Positions 42,318-52,285 of a DNA stretch of 52,418 nucleotides are shown one piece after another. Position numbers and translations under genes: made by a program. Location: positions 28,545 to 80,962 of the forward strand of contig PBEB01000050.1 in NCBI GenBank assembly GCA_002717505.1, given 5' to 3'. The notes beneath the pieces are model-generated. The model worked only from the letters and a program-made list of their open reading frames with translations, did not search any database and was not told the origin of the DNA. Source of the stretch: Leptospiraceae bacterium (GTDB taxonomy: Bacteria > Spirochaetota > Leptospiria > Leptospirales > Leptonemataceae). Position 1 is the stretch's first letter; the number at the start of each line of letters is the position of its first letter.

Positions 42318-43319
42318 TCACCGAAACTCAAAGAACTTTTCGATTCCGAAGTAAATCCCTTCTACTCTTTCCTTCTTCCGTCCATTGTATGCAGAAGTTG
42401 CATCCAGCAGACTCTCAGCAAGATTCACTGTAAAGCTCTGACTGGACGGCGTAGTGACGAAAGTGCCATTCAGCCCTCTGTATCCGGTATAGGAGACGAG
42501 ATCCACTTCCGAACGATAGGTTAGCCGGATCATGAAATCCTTCGTAACATTGTAAACCAGACCGGCCTCATACATGTTACGAATTACATTCACATCTGCT
42601 TTTACATTCTCTGCTGTCGTGGTAAGAGTTGTTCCAGACGGAGCGTATGTAGTTCGCACATAATCCAGGCTTTCAGATCCTTTCTGGGAAAAATCCACGG
42701 AGCCTATGATAGAGAACCCGCTTCGAGCCAGAGGCACCTTAACTTCAAGACCAACCGTAGGCATAAACATCTTTATGTCCCGGTTCCCAATGTAATTCGT
42801 TACCGATTCGATTCCCGTATTGTTGTAAGTGTAAATCTCTTCGCTGGTAAACTGGTGGTTATAAAGAACACCACCTCGGAGAATCAGATCGATGGGAGCC
42901 TTCTGGCGAGTGTCCAGAAAAAAGATAGCAAGTCGAAAGGTCGCTCGCTCACGAAAACCTTCTAGCTCGGCCTGACTCAGAGAGTTCAGAGAAAAGCCCT
43001 CTCCTCGCCAGTGACTTCTTTTAGTTCCGTAATACTCTGTTTCGAAACGAATACCGGCCGGCCAACCTGCTGGGCCGTAGTAGAGCATGAATGGATGGGT
43101 GAAACTGGCATCCGAACGAAAATCTCCAAATGCAGTTCCCGGAGCGTAACTGTTAGAACCGGAACCTACCAGAGCATCATCGGCGATAATTCGTTGTTGT
43201 AGATCCAGATTGAAGGATCCCTCTTGAATGTCCCAGTAACCAAATCGGAGACCAAATTCTCCGGCAAAGGCGGGGCTTGCACAGAGCAAGGCCAGCAATG
43301 CAAAGATACGTAGCTTCAT
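42318..43319 (-). CDS. Outer-membrane beta-barrel protein, function unknown
   Basis: A 333-residue protein with a clean signal peptide (MKLRIFALLALLCASPAFA) behind AAGGAGAG and then alternating polar/aromatic strands typical of a porin-like barrel (e.g. FGLRFGYWDI, GIRFETEYYG, PIDLILRGGVLYN, DFMIRLTYRSEVD), ending in a strand with terminal aromatic residues (FGIEKFFEFR). I do not recognise a specific family. It stands alone between a secreted protein and serS. Confidence 0.72.
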   Translation of the reverse strand: MKLRIFALLALLCASPAFAGEFGLRFGYWDIQEGSFNLDLQQRIIADDALVGSGSNSYAPGTAFGDFRSDASFTHPFMLYYGPAGWPAGIRFETEYYGTKRSHWRGEGFSLNSLSQAELEGFRERATFRLAIFFLDTRQKAPIDLILRGGVLYNHQFTSEEIYTYNNTGIESVTNYIGNRDIKMFMPTVGLEVKVPLARSGFSIIGSVDFSQKGSESLDYVRTTYAPSGTTLTTTAENVKADVNVIRNMYEAGLVYNVTKDFMIRLTYRSEVDLVSYTGYRGLNGTFVTTPSSQSFTVNLAESLLDATSAYNGRKKERVEGIYFGIEKFFEFR

Positions 43320-43417
43320 TTTCTCTCCTTGTGTCGCAGCGGCTATTAGCCATGGACGCTATGGACCATTTTCTTTTTAGACTGCATTAGGAAAGATCGG
43401 GTTCAGCTTTCAATCCT

Positions 43418-44683
43418 TTATCGGCTTTTGATCAAGTCTGTTCCCGCGTACGGTCGCAGAGCTTCGGGCACTTGAAAGGAACCGTCTGCCTGCTGGTAAT
43501 TCTCCATGATGGCAATTAGAGTACGACCTGCCGCAAGACCGCTACCATTCAGAGTATGGACATAGCGATTCCCTTTCTCTGCCTTGTAGCGAATCATACC
43601 TCGGCGGGCCTGGAAATCGCCAGTATTACTTATAGAAGAGATCTCCAGCCATCGATTGAGCCCGGGCATCCAGACCTCAAGATCATAGGTCTTTAGTGCT
43701 GTGGCCCCCATGTCTCCGCTTGAAAGAAGAACTACGCGATAGGGCAAGCCCAGAGCTTTTAAAATACCTTCTGCATGTGCCAGCATCTCTTCATGGATTC
43801 TCGCGGATTCTTCAGGAGCACAGATTTGTACCAATTCCACTTTCTGGAATTGATGAACGCGGACCAGACCCCGTGTATCCTTTCCCGCTGCACCGGCCTC
43901 CCGACGAAAGCAACTGCTCGCAGCGGTAACAGCAACAGGTAGATCCGTCAGGATTGTATCTCGATACAGGTTAACCAGAGGTACTTCAGCGGTGGGTATT
44001 AAAGAAAGCTCATCGGCATCCATGCGATAATACTCACCTTTGAATTTCGGATACTGGCCTGTGGTGACCATACAATCATCCACAACTGTAGATGGGACCC
44101 AGGTTTCTTCGTATCCGTTTTCGCGCTGCCGATCCAGCATGAAGTTTATGATAGCTCGTTCCAGTGTCGCTCCCATACCGCGATAAGTGTAAAACCTGGA
44201 TCCGGCCAGTTTGACACCGCTTTCAAAATCCAGGATACCCATCTCTTCGCCAATTTCGTAATGCGGGCGGGGCTGAAAGTCGAAGGAAGGGATTTCGCCA
44301 TGCTTGCGAATCTCTCGGTTTTCCGTTTCCGGGCCGATGGGCACTTCCGGATCCAGCCAGTTTGGTAGGTTTAAGATGTGATTATTAAGGGCAGTATCAA
44401 TTTCGTTAAGGTCCTCTTCCAGACTTGAAATCTGTTCGCCTATTTTACGGACTTCCTCTTTGCGATTTTCTGCTTCCTCTTTTTGCCCCGAGCCAATGAG
44501 CTTGCCGATGTCTTTGCTGGAGCGATTGCGTTCATTTCGAAGCTCATCCACTTCGATTTTCTTCTTCCGGGACTTTTCGATCAATTTCCTGACATCATCG
44601 ACCGAAACTCGCTCAAACATCCGATCTTTGAGCATTTTCTCCAGTTCATCCGGATTTTCCTGTATTCTTTTTAGCTCCAGCAT
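43418..44683 (-). CDS. serS: Seryl-tRNA synthetase
   Basis: The 421-residue enzyme attaches serine to tRNA(Ser) (and to tRNA(Sec)). It has the N-terminal long coiled-coil arm (about residues 28-100, rich in Lys and Glu), class II motif 2 around FRREAGAAGKDTRGL with VHQFQKVELV, and motif 3 with GSGLAAGRTLIAIMENYQ, ending GSFQVPEALRPYAG. Full length; cytosolic. It is transcribed divergently from the large membrane-protein gene. A GGAGG lies about 14 bases upstream, so translation start spacing is somewhat long. Confidence 0.98.
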   Translation of the reverse strand: MLELKRIQENPDELEKMLKDRMFERVSVDDVRKLIEKSRKKKIEVDELRNERNRSSKDIGKLIGSGQKEEAENRKEEVRKIGEQISSLEEDLNEIDTALNNHILNLPNWLDPEVPIGPETENREIRKHGEIPSFDFQPRPHYEIGEEMGILDFESGVKLAGSRFYTYRGMGATLERAIINFMLDRQRENGYEETWVPSTVVDDCMVTTGQYPKFKGEYYRMDADELSLIPTAEVPLVNLYRDTILTDLPVAVTAASSCFRREAGAAGKDTRGLVRVHQFQKVELVQICAPEESARIHEEMLAHAEGILKALGLPYRVVLLSSGDMGATALKTYDLEVWMPGLNRWLEISSISNTGDFQARRGMIRYKAEKGNRYVHTLNGSGLAAGRTLIAIMENYQQADGSFQVPEALRPYAGTDLIKSR

Positions 44684-44806
44684 GGCAAACTATTGACCTC
44701 CTGAGGATAGCATTCAGTTTCCGCTTCCAGACCACAGGCATGCCGAATGCGAACCTGTCGTTTACTCAATGGGCGTCGGCAACCCTGGAGTCAATCAGGA
44801 TTGATC

Positions 44807-46453
44807 ATGGAGAATCCCCAACAGAATCGACTGTTTCCCGAAAAGGGGCCAGAAAGGATAAGGGATACGATTCTTTCGATATTGCTTTCTGCTTGTGGAA
44901 GTCTCTTTATTACCAATCAGGAAATCTTTCAGTCCGATGTGCTCTACATATCCGCCGTAATACAGGATCTGTACAATGGCACAAGCATTCTCGGCTGGAC
45001 CTTTACGCCGGCTCCCTATTTCTTTCCGGACCTGACCTTATATGCAATTCTATACTCGATTCTGGACCATGGTCTTGCGCTAAGAGTCTATGGAATTATT
45101 CAGGCAACCCTTGCAGCGTTTCTGTTGCTAAGACTCTTTTCACCCCCTGGAAAGCGATACGGAATCTTCAGGCTACTCTTTTCGCTTCAGTTCCTGGCGC
45201 TGGTTTATTTCCAGGATTTCTACGCTTTTCTCTATCTTCCCGGGATGCATTGTTCGGCGCTCATCGCATCGCTTATCCTGTTTCATAGAATTCGACACGA
45301 AGAGCTATTGCCCTGGAAGGGAATTTACATCGGACTGCTTTCCCTGGTAATCCTGTCCGATCGATTGATGCTTGTGCAGGGTATAGTACCGACTTTGATC
45401 TCCTTGCTTTATGCGAATCGCTTGAGAAAGAAAAACCCGGATTATGCCAGAAGAGTTCCCAGAGCTCGTGTAAACTACTGGTTCAAGGTTGCCGGAAGCG
45501 CTCTCTTGATTGGTATATGTTTAAACCTTATTATTCTCTGGTCACTTTCCGTAGGCAAGGTGGCCTCGATTTCGCCACTCAAATCGTTCGTATCTTTAGC
45601 TCGTGATTTTGAAAACGGATTTGGAACTCCGAATCTGTTCTATGCGCAGTGCCTGATTCTGCTGCTTTTCTCCGTCTTTCTTTCGCATCGCGTACTATTG
45701 GCTACAGAAACAGAGATTCGTAGGTCCGAAAAGCCGTCCCTGATCTTTTATGGCCGTATCAGCTCATCCAATCTACTGTTCTTTATCTGGCTACCACCCC
45801 TGGCTTCCATAATCAGTGGGGCCTACATCGATGCCTACTCCATTCGTTACTTTGCCGGATCATTCATTGTAGCAAACGCAGGTTTGCTTTCTATTCTTTG
45901 TAGTGTAGGTAATCGGCCCACAGCCCATCTTTCCAGATTTACCGGTCCACTTTCCATGGCCTTTCGCCGGACCGGCGCCATTGTCTTTTCATTTCTGATA
46001 CTCATCTTTGTGGTCCAGGACAGATTCTTCTCGAGTACCCCGACCTTGAAGGCCGTTCCCACGAATGAGAGCTGGCCGGATCATTATCCGGGTTTCGTGG
46101 AGTGTATAGATGCGATGGCTGCGGCAGAAACAGTGATGGCCGATTACTGGCATGCGAAGCCCATCTATCTGTTCAGCAGGAAGGGGGTCCTGAGTTACCA
46201 TGCAGATTATATCACCGGCAAGCCATCATCGGTCATCGCCAACAGGAACTGGTGGAAGAACAGATGGCCCCCGGATGCTGTATATATGGCAAATTTGAAT
46301 CCTGATACGATTCGCAAGGCCCTGGGTGAGCCCAGTCGCATCGTAGATTGTCATTCTGGATTATCAGGACCGAACCAAATGAATCAAGAAACCCTTAACC
46401 CGGGAAAGAAAATGGCTCCCGTCTGGATCTATGGAAAGGATTCAATGCAATAG
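44807..46453 (+). CDS. Polytopic membrane protein, glycosyltransferase-like topology
   Basis: ATG at 44807 is preferred over the upstream start (44747); AGGA lies at a suitable distance. The 548-residue protein has 10-12 predicted helices in the first 430 residues (e.g. YGIIQATLAAFLLLRLF, LIGICLNLIILWSL, LLFFIWLPPLASIISGAY) and a soluble C-terminal tail. The early DVLYISAVIQDLYNG loop holds acidic residues, and the overall plan recalls GT-C glycosyltransferases or O-antigen-type membrane enzymes, but no catalytic motif can be confirmed. Function unknown. Confidence 0.7.
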   Translation: MENPQQNRLFPEKGPERIRDTILSILLSACGSLFITNQEIFQSDVLYISAVIQDLYNGTSILGWTFTPAPYFFPDLTLYAILYSILDHGLALRVYGIIQATLAAFLLLRLFSPPGKRYGIFRLLFSLQFLALVYFQDFYAFLYLPGMHCSALIASLILFHRIRHEELLPWKGIYIGLLSLVILSDRLMLVQGIVPTLISLLYANRLRKKNPDYARRVPRARVNYWFKVAGSALLIGICLNLIILWSLSVGKVASISPLKSFVSLARDFENGFGTPNLFYAQCLILLLFSVFLSHRVLLATETEIRRSEKPSLIFYGRISSSNLLFFIWLPPLASIISGAYIDAYSIRYFAGSFIVANAGLLSILCSVGNRPTAHLSRFTGPLSMAFRRTGAIVFSFLILIFVVQDRFFSSTPTLKAVPTNESWPDHYPGFVECIDAMAAAETVMADYWHAKPIYLFSRKGVLSYHADYITGKPSSVIANRNWWKNRWPPDAVYMANLNPDTIRKALGEPSRIVDCHSGLSGPNQMNQETLNPGKKMAPVWIYGKDSMQ

Positions 46454-46731
46454 CCAACAATGGACCTGAAGCTTCGTTTTTCTGATGGAGGCATATACAG
46501 AAATAAATCGGCCAGGGCTTACGAATCAGGCCATAAAGAGTGTATTAAGTCCGATGGCAGAAACGGTGGGAAACCGGAAGGTTAGCAAATCTATGCTCTC
46601 AAAAACACTTCCGGTATCTCATTGCATCTCAATCGATGGAAGAAGCATGCCATCATGCCGACCCGGCTTTCCACAACCCTGCGATTCCGGATTCCATTAC
46701 TGCACAATGCTTCGATGCAAGTGCGGTCGAT

Positions 46732-47580
46732 CTAAGATCCTTTAAGAGCGAGAAAGTCCTCCGTGTTCTTTTCGATCTGCTTTTGTATCTTTTCAGGATC
46801 TTCGCCCAGCTTTTCTGCACGAAGATTCTTCAGAAATTCCATGGTATGGACAACATAAGCCGGCTCATTGGTCTTTCCTCGATTGGGCACCGGAGCCAGA
46901 AAAGGAGCATCGGTCTCTACCATCAAACAGTCCAGGGGCAGTTGCACGGCCGCCTCATGCAAAGTGTGCGAATTCTTGAATGTCAGGATGCCGCTGAAGC
47001 TTACTTTCCATCCCATTTCCACAAAAGGCATGGCCTCTTCATAGCTGTATGTGAAGCAATGAAGCACACCTTTAATCCCACCAACGTTTCGCACAGCCTC
47101 CAGAGTATCGCTCACCGATTGGGTCTTGCCCGGTTCATACTGTCGCGTATCTCTGGTATGAATCACTACAGGAAGATCCAGTTCCTTCGCAAGTTTTAGA
47201 TGAGCGTTTAAAGACTCTTTTTGCTCGGAAACAAACTCGGTTGTGTGGAAATAGTCCAGACCAGTTTCTCCAATACCCAGAAAAGCAGAGTCATCTCTGT
47301 TCTTTCGAATGAGAGAAAACAACTCATTCAGAGTCTGTAGCTCATGGGCCGCCTCAGGATGAAGTCCGGCCGTCCAGCGCAACGCAAAATCCGGGTTTGC
47401 CTGAAGGAGCGATGAGTACTTTTCCGTTAGACTCGCATTGAATGTTGCAGATCGTATATCCGTGGATATTTGAACAAGGCCGGCCAGGCGGGCCTGTATG
47501 GCATTCTGCAGGCTTTGTTCTACCGGTATTCCCTGGGAAGCAACAATATCCAGATGACAGTGAGTATCAAATACAGCCAT
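46732..47580 (-). CDS. TatD-family DNase/metal hydrolase
   Basis: A 282-residue TIM-barrel metal-dependent hydrolase. Motifs include the N-terminal FDTHCHLD (HxH metal site), IGETGLDYF, PVVIHTRDT, LHCFTYS and C-terminal METDAPFLAP, in the right order for TatD. Members are 3'-5' DNases or related phosphoesterases. Slightly longer than usual because of an extended loop around residues 30-75. Cytoplasmic. Confidence 0.93.
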   Translation of the reverse strand: MAVFDTHCHLDIVASQGIPVEQSLQNAIQARLAGLVQISTDIRSATFNASLTEKYSSLLQANPDFALRWTAGLHPEAAHELQTLNELFSLIRKNRDDSAFLGIGETGLDYFHTTEFVSEQKESLNAHLKLAKELDLPVVIHTRDTRQYEPGKTQSVSDTLEAVRNVGGIKGVLHCFTYSYEEAMPFVEMGWKVSFSGILTFKNSHTLHEAAVQLPLDCLMVETDAPFLAPVPNRGKTNEPAYVVHTMEFLKNLRAEKLGEDPEKIQKQIEKNTEDFLALKGS

Positions 47581-47729
47581 GATTCCAGGTCAGTGCAAGG
47601 GTGGGGACTGTCAAGTCCCGATTGCCAGGCTAATTCTACAGGAGTGCAGGTCCGGGATTCTTAGAACCCCGAAAAGAGCCGTAGCGTTTCGGAAATCATG
47701 CTGGATTTTCATACAAGGGTAATCGAGGT

Positions 47730-49496
47730 ATGTTTGTGAACGCAACTTTACCAGCTCTGGCAGTTATCCTTGCCTACATTGCAGGATATTTTTTCTACAG
47801 CCGATTCCTATCCGAGAAGGTATTCAAACTTAGAAAGCAAGTAATCACTCCGGCCCACAGCCAGAACGATGGCATCGATTTCGTTCCAACAAATCGCTAC
47901 GTACTCTTTGGACATCACTATGCTTCCATCGCAGGCCTTGCTCCAATGCTTGGACCAGCGGTAGCTGTTATCTGGGGATGGCTGCCTGCACTTCTATGGG
48001 TAACGCTCGGAGCCATTTTCATTGGATGTGTGCACGATTTTGGCTCACTGGTTGTTAGCGTCCGTGCTAAAGGGCAATCCATTGGAGCGGTAGCCAAGGG
48101 CATCATCCATCCAAGAGCCAGGCTACTTTTTCATATAATTATTCTATTTCTTGTGGCTCTGGCCATGGGTGTCTTCGTTTACGTAATCGCATTTCTTTTT
48201 TCTCCGGCACCAGATCAGGCGAATGCAGCCATCCATTTTCCCCAGGCAGTAACTCCTTCCTTTGGACTGATTGTAATTGCAGCCATCATGGGATACCTGA
48301 TCTATAAAAAGAACATATCCCTGAAGATCCTGACGCCCATAGGTCTATTGCTAACTCTTGCGTTGATTGGTATTTCCAGCTATTCGCATTACGGTGACTG
48401 GATGAATCTGGGATTCGTAGGAAAAGAAGGAATGGGCCAGTCCATCAAGATCTGGAGTGCAGTCCTGCTAGTGTACGCGCTTCTGGCATCGATCCTCCCT
48501 GTCTGGTCGCTATTGCAACCCAGAGATTTCTTAAACAGTTTACTTCTATATGCAGGAATGATTGGGCTGTTCATCGGCTTCTTTATTGTCCAACCGGAGT
48601 TTGTAGCACCAGCTGTAAGATTGGACGTGGAAGGCTCTCCGGGATTATTTCCATTTGTTTTTATTATTATCGCCTGTGGTGCAGCCAGCGGATTCCACAG
48701 TCTCGTAGCAAGCGGCACCACGGCACGGCAACTGGATAAAGAAACCGACGCACGATTTGTCGGATACGGAGGAATGATCGGCGAATCGTTACTTGGATTC
48801 GTAGCTGTCCTGGCCACCACGGCCGGCATGACAGACCATGTTTCCTGGGAGAATCGCTATGCGAACTGGAATGCAATTCAGGGACTGGGCGCTCAAGTAG
48901 GAGTATTTATCCAGGGTTGCAGCCGGTTTCTAGAAGGAGTGGGAATCCCGCAAACGGTGGGAGCCTCCTTCATAAGCGTCATCGTAGTGAGCTACGCCCT
49001 TACATCTCTGGACAGCGCCACCAGACTACTGCGATACAACATTGAAGAGATTGCCAGCTTTCTGAATATCTCATGGCTTCAAAACCGGTATCCAGCCAGT
49101 CTCCTGGGTATCGCTTTCATCGCCTTTTTCGCATATTATGAAATCGACGGAAAGCCCGCGGGTCTTGCGCTGTGGGCCCTATTTGGAACCACCAATCAGA
49201 TCCTGGCCGGTCTGGCACTTCTGGTAATCACACTTTATCTACTGAAACGCGGATGGCAATGGTATATTACGGGCATCCCTATGGTGTTGCTTCTGGTGGT
49301 AACCATACATGCTATGATCAAAGGAATTCAGGAATTCTTTTTTCGCGAAGGAGGAGTGGAATGGCCCCTGGCTATCGTAGGCAGCCTGCTATTGCTGTTG
49401 GCTGTATGGCTTATTGTGGAGGCCGTGCTTGCAGTGCGACGTTTCAAAAAAAGAGGAGTGCTGATTGAGGACTTTGAGGTAGAGGAACGCCATTGA
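47730..49496 (+). CDS. cstA: CstA-family carbon starvation protein / peptide-pyruvate transporter
   Basis: A 588-residue inner-membrane protein with 16 or so helices and CstA hallmarks: FVPTNRYVLFGHHYASIAGL, GPAVAVIWGW, GAIFIGCVHDFG, GAASGFHSLVASGTTARQLD, and ALTSLDSATRLLRYNIEE. It is shorter than E. coli CstA (about 700) but fits the compact form of the family. CstA transports peptides or pyruvate during nutrient shortage. No regulator or sensor pair gene lies next to it. Confidence 0.95.
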   Translation: MFVNATLPALAVILAYIAGYFFYSRFLSEKVFKLRKQVITPAHSQNDGIDFVPTNRYVLFGHHYASIAGLAPMLGPAVAVIWGWLPALLWVTLGAIFIGCVHDFGSLVVSVRAKGQSIGAVAKGIIHPRARLLFHIIILFLVALAMGVFVYVIAFLFSPAPDQANAAIHFPQAVTPSFGLIVIAAIMGYLIYKKNISLKILTPIGLLLTLALIGISSYSHYGDWMNLGFVGKEGMGQSIKIWSAVLLVYALLASILPVWSLLQPRDFLNSLLLYAGMIGLFIGFFIVQPEFVAPAVRLDVEGSPGLFPFVFIIIACGAASGFHSLVASGTTARQLDKETDARFVGYGGMIGESLLGFVAVLATTAGMTDHVSWENRYANWNAIQGLGAQVGVFIQGCSRFLEGVGIPQTVGASFISVIVVSYALTSLDSATRLLRYNIEEIASFLNISWLQNRYPASLLGIAFIAFFAYYEIDGKPAGLALWALFGTTNQILAGLALLVITLYLLKRGWQWYITGIPMVLLLVVTIHAMIKGIQEFFFREGGVEWPLAIVGSLLLLLAVWLIVEAVLAVRRFKKRGVLIEDFEVEERH

Positions 49497-49680
49497 TTCG
49501 GGAATCATGGCCTGCGAATGGGGCAGATGCCACAGCGAGTAGAGTCCCGGGATCCGAAAATCCATGGCCTCCGATTACAATCCGGAAATGGCTCTGTTTC
49601 GGAATCGGTCTGGAAAGCTTTCCCGCCTGGCGAATTCGAACACAGTCAGCGCAGTATTCCATGTATCATTTCTATGAAGT

Positions 49681-49720
49681 AGGGCTGTTTAATTCAGGCC
49701 AGGGCTGTTCAATTCAGGCG
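49681..49720. repeat. 20-base tandem duplication
   Basis: AGGGCTGTTTAATTCAGGCC (49681-49700) and AGGGCTGTTCAATTCAGGCG (49701-49720) are two adjacent copies with two differences. They lie 30 bases downstream of the thioesterase stop codon. Confidence 0.85.
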
Positions 49721-49751
49721 AAGCAAGTGTTTAGTGCGCACTACTTGAGAA

Positions 49752-50156
49752 TCATTTCCCCTTGAATATTCCCTTCTCCAGCGCCGATCGCAGATCCGCA
49801 CGAATCGGAGCTGTGGACTGTTTTTCATGATCCCAGTAGGCCTGCACCGTGCGAGCGGAGCAATGGATGAATCCATCCTTCTGATTGCGAACTTCATAAT
49901 GGAAATCCCAGGAGGCGCCGCCAATTCGGCCCACGCCGATGCCTACTTCCACCTGATCCAAAATCGTCACTGGCTTCTTGTAATCCAGCTCGGCGTGCAC
50001 CAGAAGAAAGGGAAAATCCAGGGCGCTTTTCAGCGGAAATAGGCTATCGTAATACCGCACTCTGGCCTGCTCGCAATAGGTCAAGAAGATGGCGTTGTTC
50101 ACATGGCCGAAGGCATCCAGGTCCTGGAATCGGACTTCCACGGGATAATAGATCAT
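49752..50156 (-). CDS. Acyl-CoA thioesterase, hot-dog fold
   Basis: A 134-residue protein of the 4-hydroxybenzoyl-CoA thioesterase type: VRFQDLDAFGHVNNAIFLTYCEQARVRYYD, with the catalytic Asp in QDLDAFGH, then VHAELDYKKPVTILDQVEVGIGV and WDFHYEV. Cytoplasmic; hydrolyses acyl-CoA or similar thioesters, substrate unknown. Typical length. Confidence 0.92.
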   Translation of the reverse strand: MIYYPVEVRFQDLDAFGHVNNAIFLTYCEQARVRYYDSLFPLKSALDFPFLLVHAELDYKKPVTILDQVEVGIGVGRIGGASWDFHYEVRNQKDGFIHCSARTVQAYWDHEKQSTAPIRADLRSALEKGIFKGK

Positions 50157-50533
50157 AACTCAATTTTTGCTGCCCGGCTCCCGAGGCAAGTTCTACCGAA
50201 CTTCGCACAACCGGCTCATAGATGAAAGGCTTCAGGATCAACGGTTCCCTTGCTAAAGGACAGCGGTATCCCGGCCGGCCCCTCAAACCAATTCCCGGGG
50301 CACCCTCCGGCTGGCCCCAAATTGCCGCTTCGGAAGCGTAAATTCCCGGTCACTATCCGGGGCCCCTACCGGGACTGGAGCAAAATCGAAAATGCAGCGC
50401 CCCTAAAGATGCTATCTCCTTGAGGAGCGGCGCAGGTAGACCCGGGTTTCGCTTGCCATTTTACCATGTCCTATCATTTCTGCCCAAAACGAGACTGAGT
50501 CTCAATCTTTCCCAGGTCAAACGGGAGGAAGAA
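50157..50533. other. Divergent promoter region between the thioesterase and exbB genes
   Basis: About 375 bases, GC rich, with several possible stem-loops (e.g. CCCGGT and ACCGGG arms near 50346-50375). No gene, FNR box or Fur-like site could be identified with confidence. Confidence 0.4.
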
Positions 50534-51181
50534 ATGAATCCAATACATTTATTCGAGATGGGCGGGGCCTTTATGTGGCCTATTCTAATACTGCTTATCC
50601 TTACCATTAGCCTCGCCCTGGAGAGATTGATCTACTATGCATGGACCTACAGTGCGCCAGGGGAGCCGGATGATTTTCTGCAGAAAGGAGATCTGACTGA
50701 GCCCCAATCCCGAGGCCTGCTGGACCGAATTTTGCCAGATACCCGGGGTAGATTCCAGCGGTTTGCTCCGATCCGCATGGTGATGAACGTCAGGGCCCGC
50801 CACGGTGGCTCCGGCCAATCCTTCGACGCGGCTCTACAGCGAGCCGGAAACGAAATCAGCGAAGAAATGAGCCGGAGGCTTTCTTTGTTTCCCCTGGTTA
50901 GCTCCGTTGCGCCCATGATAGGGCTACTGGGAACGGTGGCAGGAATGATGGAGTCTTTTCAGGCCATCGCAGCCAGCGGCGGTCAGGCCAACATGGGGGA
51001 GCTGGCGGATGGGATCTGGGTGGCTATGACCACCACGGCCTTCGGTTTAATGACCGGGATTCCTGCGTATCTATTTCATGGCCTGTTTCTCAGCGTGGTC
51101 AATCGCCGATTGTCTCTGATGAATCGCACAGCCCATTACCTGGAGGAACAGGGAGGGCACCCCATCCGGGAGGCAGCATGA
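50534..51181 (+). CDS. exbB: ExbB/TolQ-family proton channel subunit
   Basis: ATG at 50534 behind GGGAGGAAG is chosen over the longer frame from 50420. The 215-residue protein has a first helix (MWPILILLILTISLALERL), a cytoplasmic part, and the MotA/TolQ/ExbB region with two more helices (VSSVAPMIGLLGTVAGMMESF and MTTTAFGLMTGIPAYLFHG). It forms the inner-membrane motor with ExbD that energises TonB. Its stop overlaps the exbD start by four bases. Confidence 0.93.
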   Translation: MNPIHLFEMGGAFMWPILILLILTISLALERLIYYAWTYSAPGEPDDFLQKGDLTEPQSRGLLDRILPDTRGRFQRFAPIRMVMNVRARHGGSGQSFDAALQRAGNEISEEMSRRLSLFPLVSSVAPMIGLLGTVAGMMESFQAIAASGGQANMGELADGIWVAMTTTAFGLMTGIPAYLFHGLFLSVVNRRLSLMNRTAHYLEEQGGHPIREAA

Positions 51182-51573
51182 AATTCCCCCCTATATCCAG
51201 AAAGAGCAACGTCATGGACATTGCTCCCATGGTGGATCTGGTCTTCTTGCTTCTTGTCTTCTTTATGGTAGGCTCCAAGTTCGCTACTCCCGCTCTGGAA
51301 ATGGAGCTTCCGTCAGCAAGTTCGGGCAACAATAGCGAATCGGAAAACATTGTTATCTCTGTGGATCGGAAAGAGAAGATCTATCTTGCAGGGATGGAAG
51401 TAGATCAGTCCTCGCTAACCGATAGTCTTTCAGAGATGATGCGCGAAAGGCCCGGAACTCAGGTCCTGCTTCGAGCGGATGGAAAAATCACCTACAGCCT
51501 TTTTGTTCAGATAATGGATCATACGCGCAAGGCTGGAGTGCAAAATCTGAGGCTGGAATATGAACCGCAATAG
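51178..51573 (+). CDS. exbD: ExbD/TolR-family motor subunit
   Basis: A 131-residue protein with one helix near the N-terminus and the proton-binding Asp in MDIAPMVDLVFLLLVFFMVG (Asp at VDLVF), followed by the periplasmic ExbD domain. It overlaps exbB by 4 bases and the tonB-like gene by 14, so all three are translated together. Confidence 0.94.
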   Translation: MKFPPISRKSNVMDIAPMVDLVFLLLVFFMVGSKFATPALEMELPSASSGNNSESENIVISVDRKEKIYLAGMEVDQSSLTDSLSEMMRERPGTQVLLRADGKITYSLFVQIMDHTRKAGVQNLRLEYEPQ

Positions 51574-52090
51574 ACTGGATCGGGCACTCAGAGGCGGCTC
51601 CCTTTTCTGGATTTACTCCGCTCTCTTCTTCCCTGCATCGCTTCTTTTGATGGTACAGGACTCCTCACCCGGACCGGCGCCGGAAGACTCGCCCGTTTCG
51701 CATATTTCCTTTCGCTTTTCGCAGCCGGCTAGCAATGGACTCAGTGAGCCCGCTCCAAGTGCCGATTCTCCTGGAGAGAAAAGCAGTACCGCCTCGCGAG
51801 AAGGAAAAAATCATTACCTGTCTCAGGTTCTTAGCAGGATTGAGAGGAACAAACGATACCCATTGCGAGAGTTAAATGACCGAATTCAGGATTCGGTAAA
51901 GGTGCGACTCAGCATTTCCGCCACAGGAGAACTGGCCCATGCCAGCGTAACCACTCCGAGCAAATACTCAGCGTTCAATGCAGAAGCTGTAAACTGTATT
52001 CGCCGAAGCGCACCCTTTCCTCCCTTTCCCTCCGAAATGGAGCAGGGATCCATTACGTTGAATCTGAAAATCGATTTTCGCCTGCAGTAA
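51560..52090 (+). CDS. TonB-like energy transducer
   Basis: A 176-residue protein with one N-terminal helix (FWIYSALFFPASLLLMVQ), a short Pro/Ser-rich linker, and a C-terminal TonB domain: VKVRLSISATGELAHASVTTPS and FNAEAVNCIRRSAPFPPFP. It links the ExbBD motor to outer-membrane receptors, for instance for siderophores, haem, B12 or copper complexes. The linker is shorter than in E. coli TonB. No receptor gene lies within the window. Confidence 0.9.
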   Translation: MNRNRLDRALRGGSLFWIYSALFFPASLLLMVQDSSPGPAPEDSPVSHISFRFSQPASNGLSEPAPSADSPGEKSSTASREGKNHYLSQVLSRIERNKRYPLRELNDRIQDSVKVRLSISATGELAHASVTTPSKYSAFNAEAVNCIRRSAPFPPFPSEMEQGSITLNLKIDFRLQ

Positions 52091-52285
52091 TCGACCTTTG
52101 ATAGCAGCTTCCCCTGGAACATAGCATTGTCATGCAGTTAGGCACGGGAGGAGGTGGCGGAACGTGGCTTGCTTCTCAGAGAGAAGTAACGCCTGCTGCC
52201 CCGCGGATCTTAACACTAAACCATCTTTCTGCAAATCGGTGCCCATCACACTGCCTTAGCTTCTTCGAAACCCGAGCATTCCTTC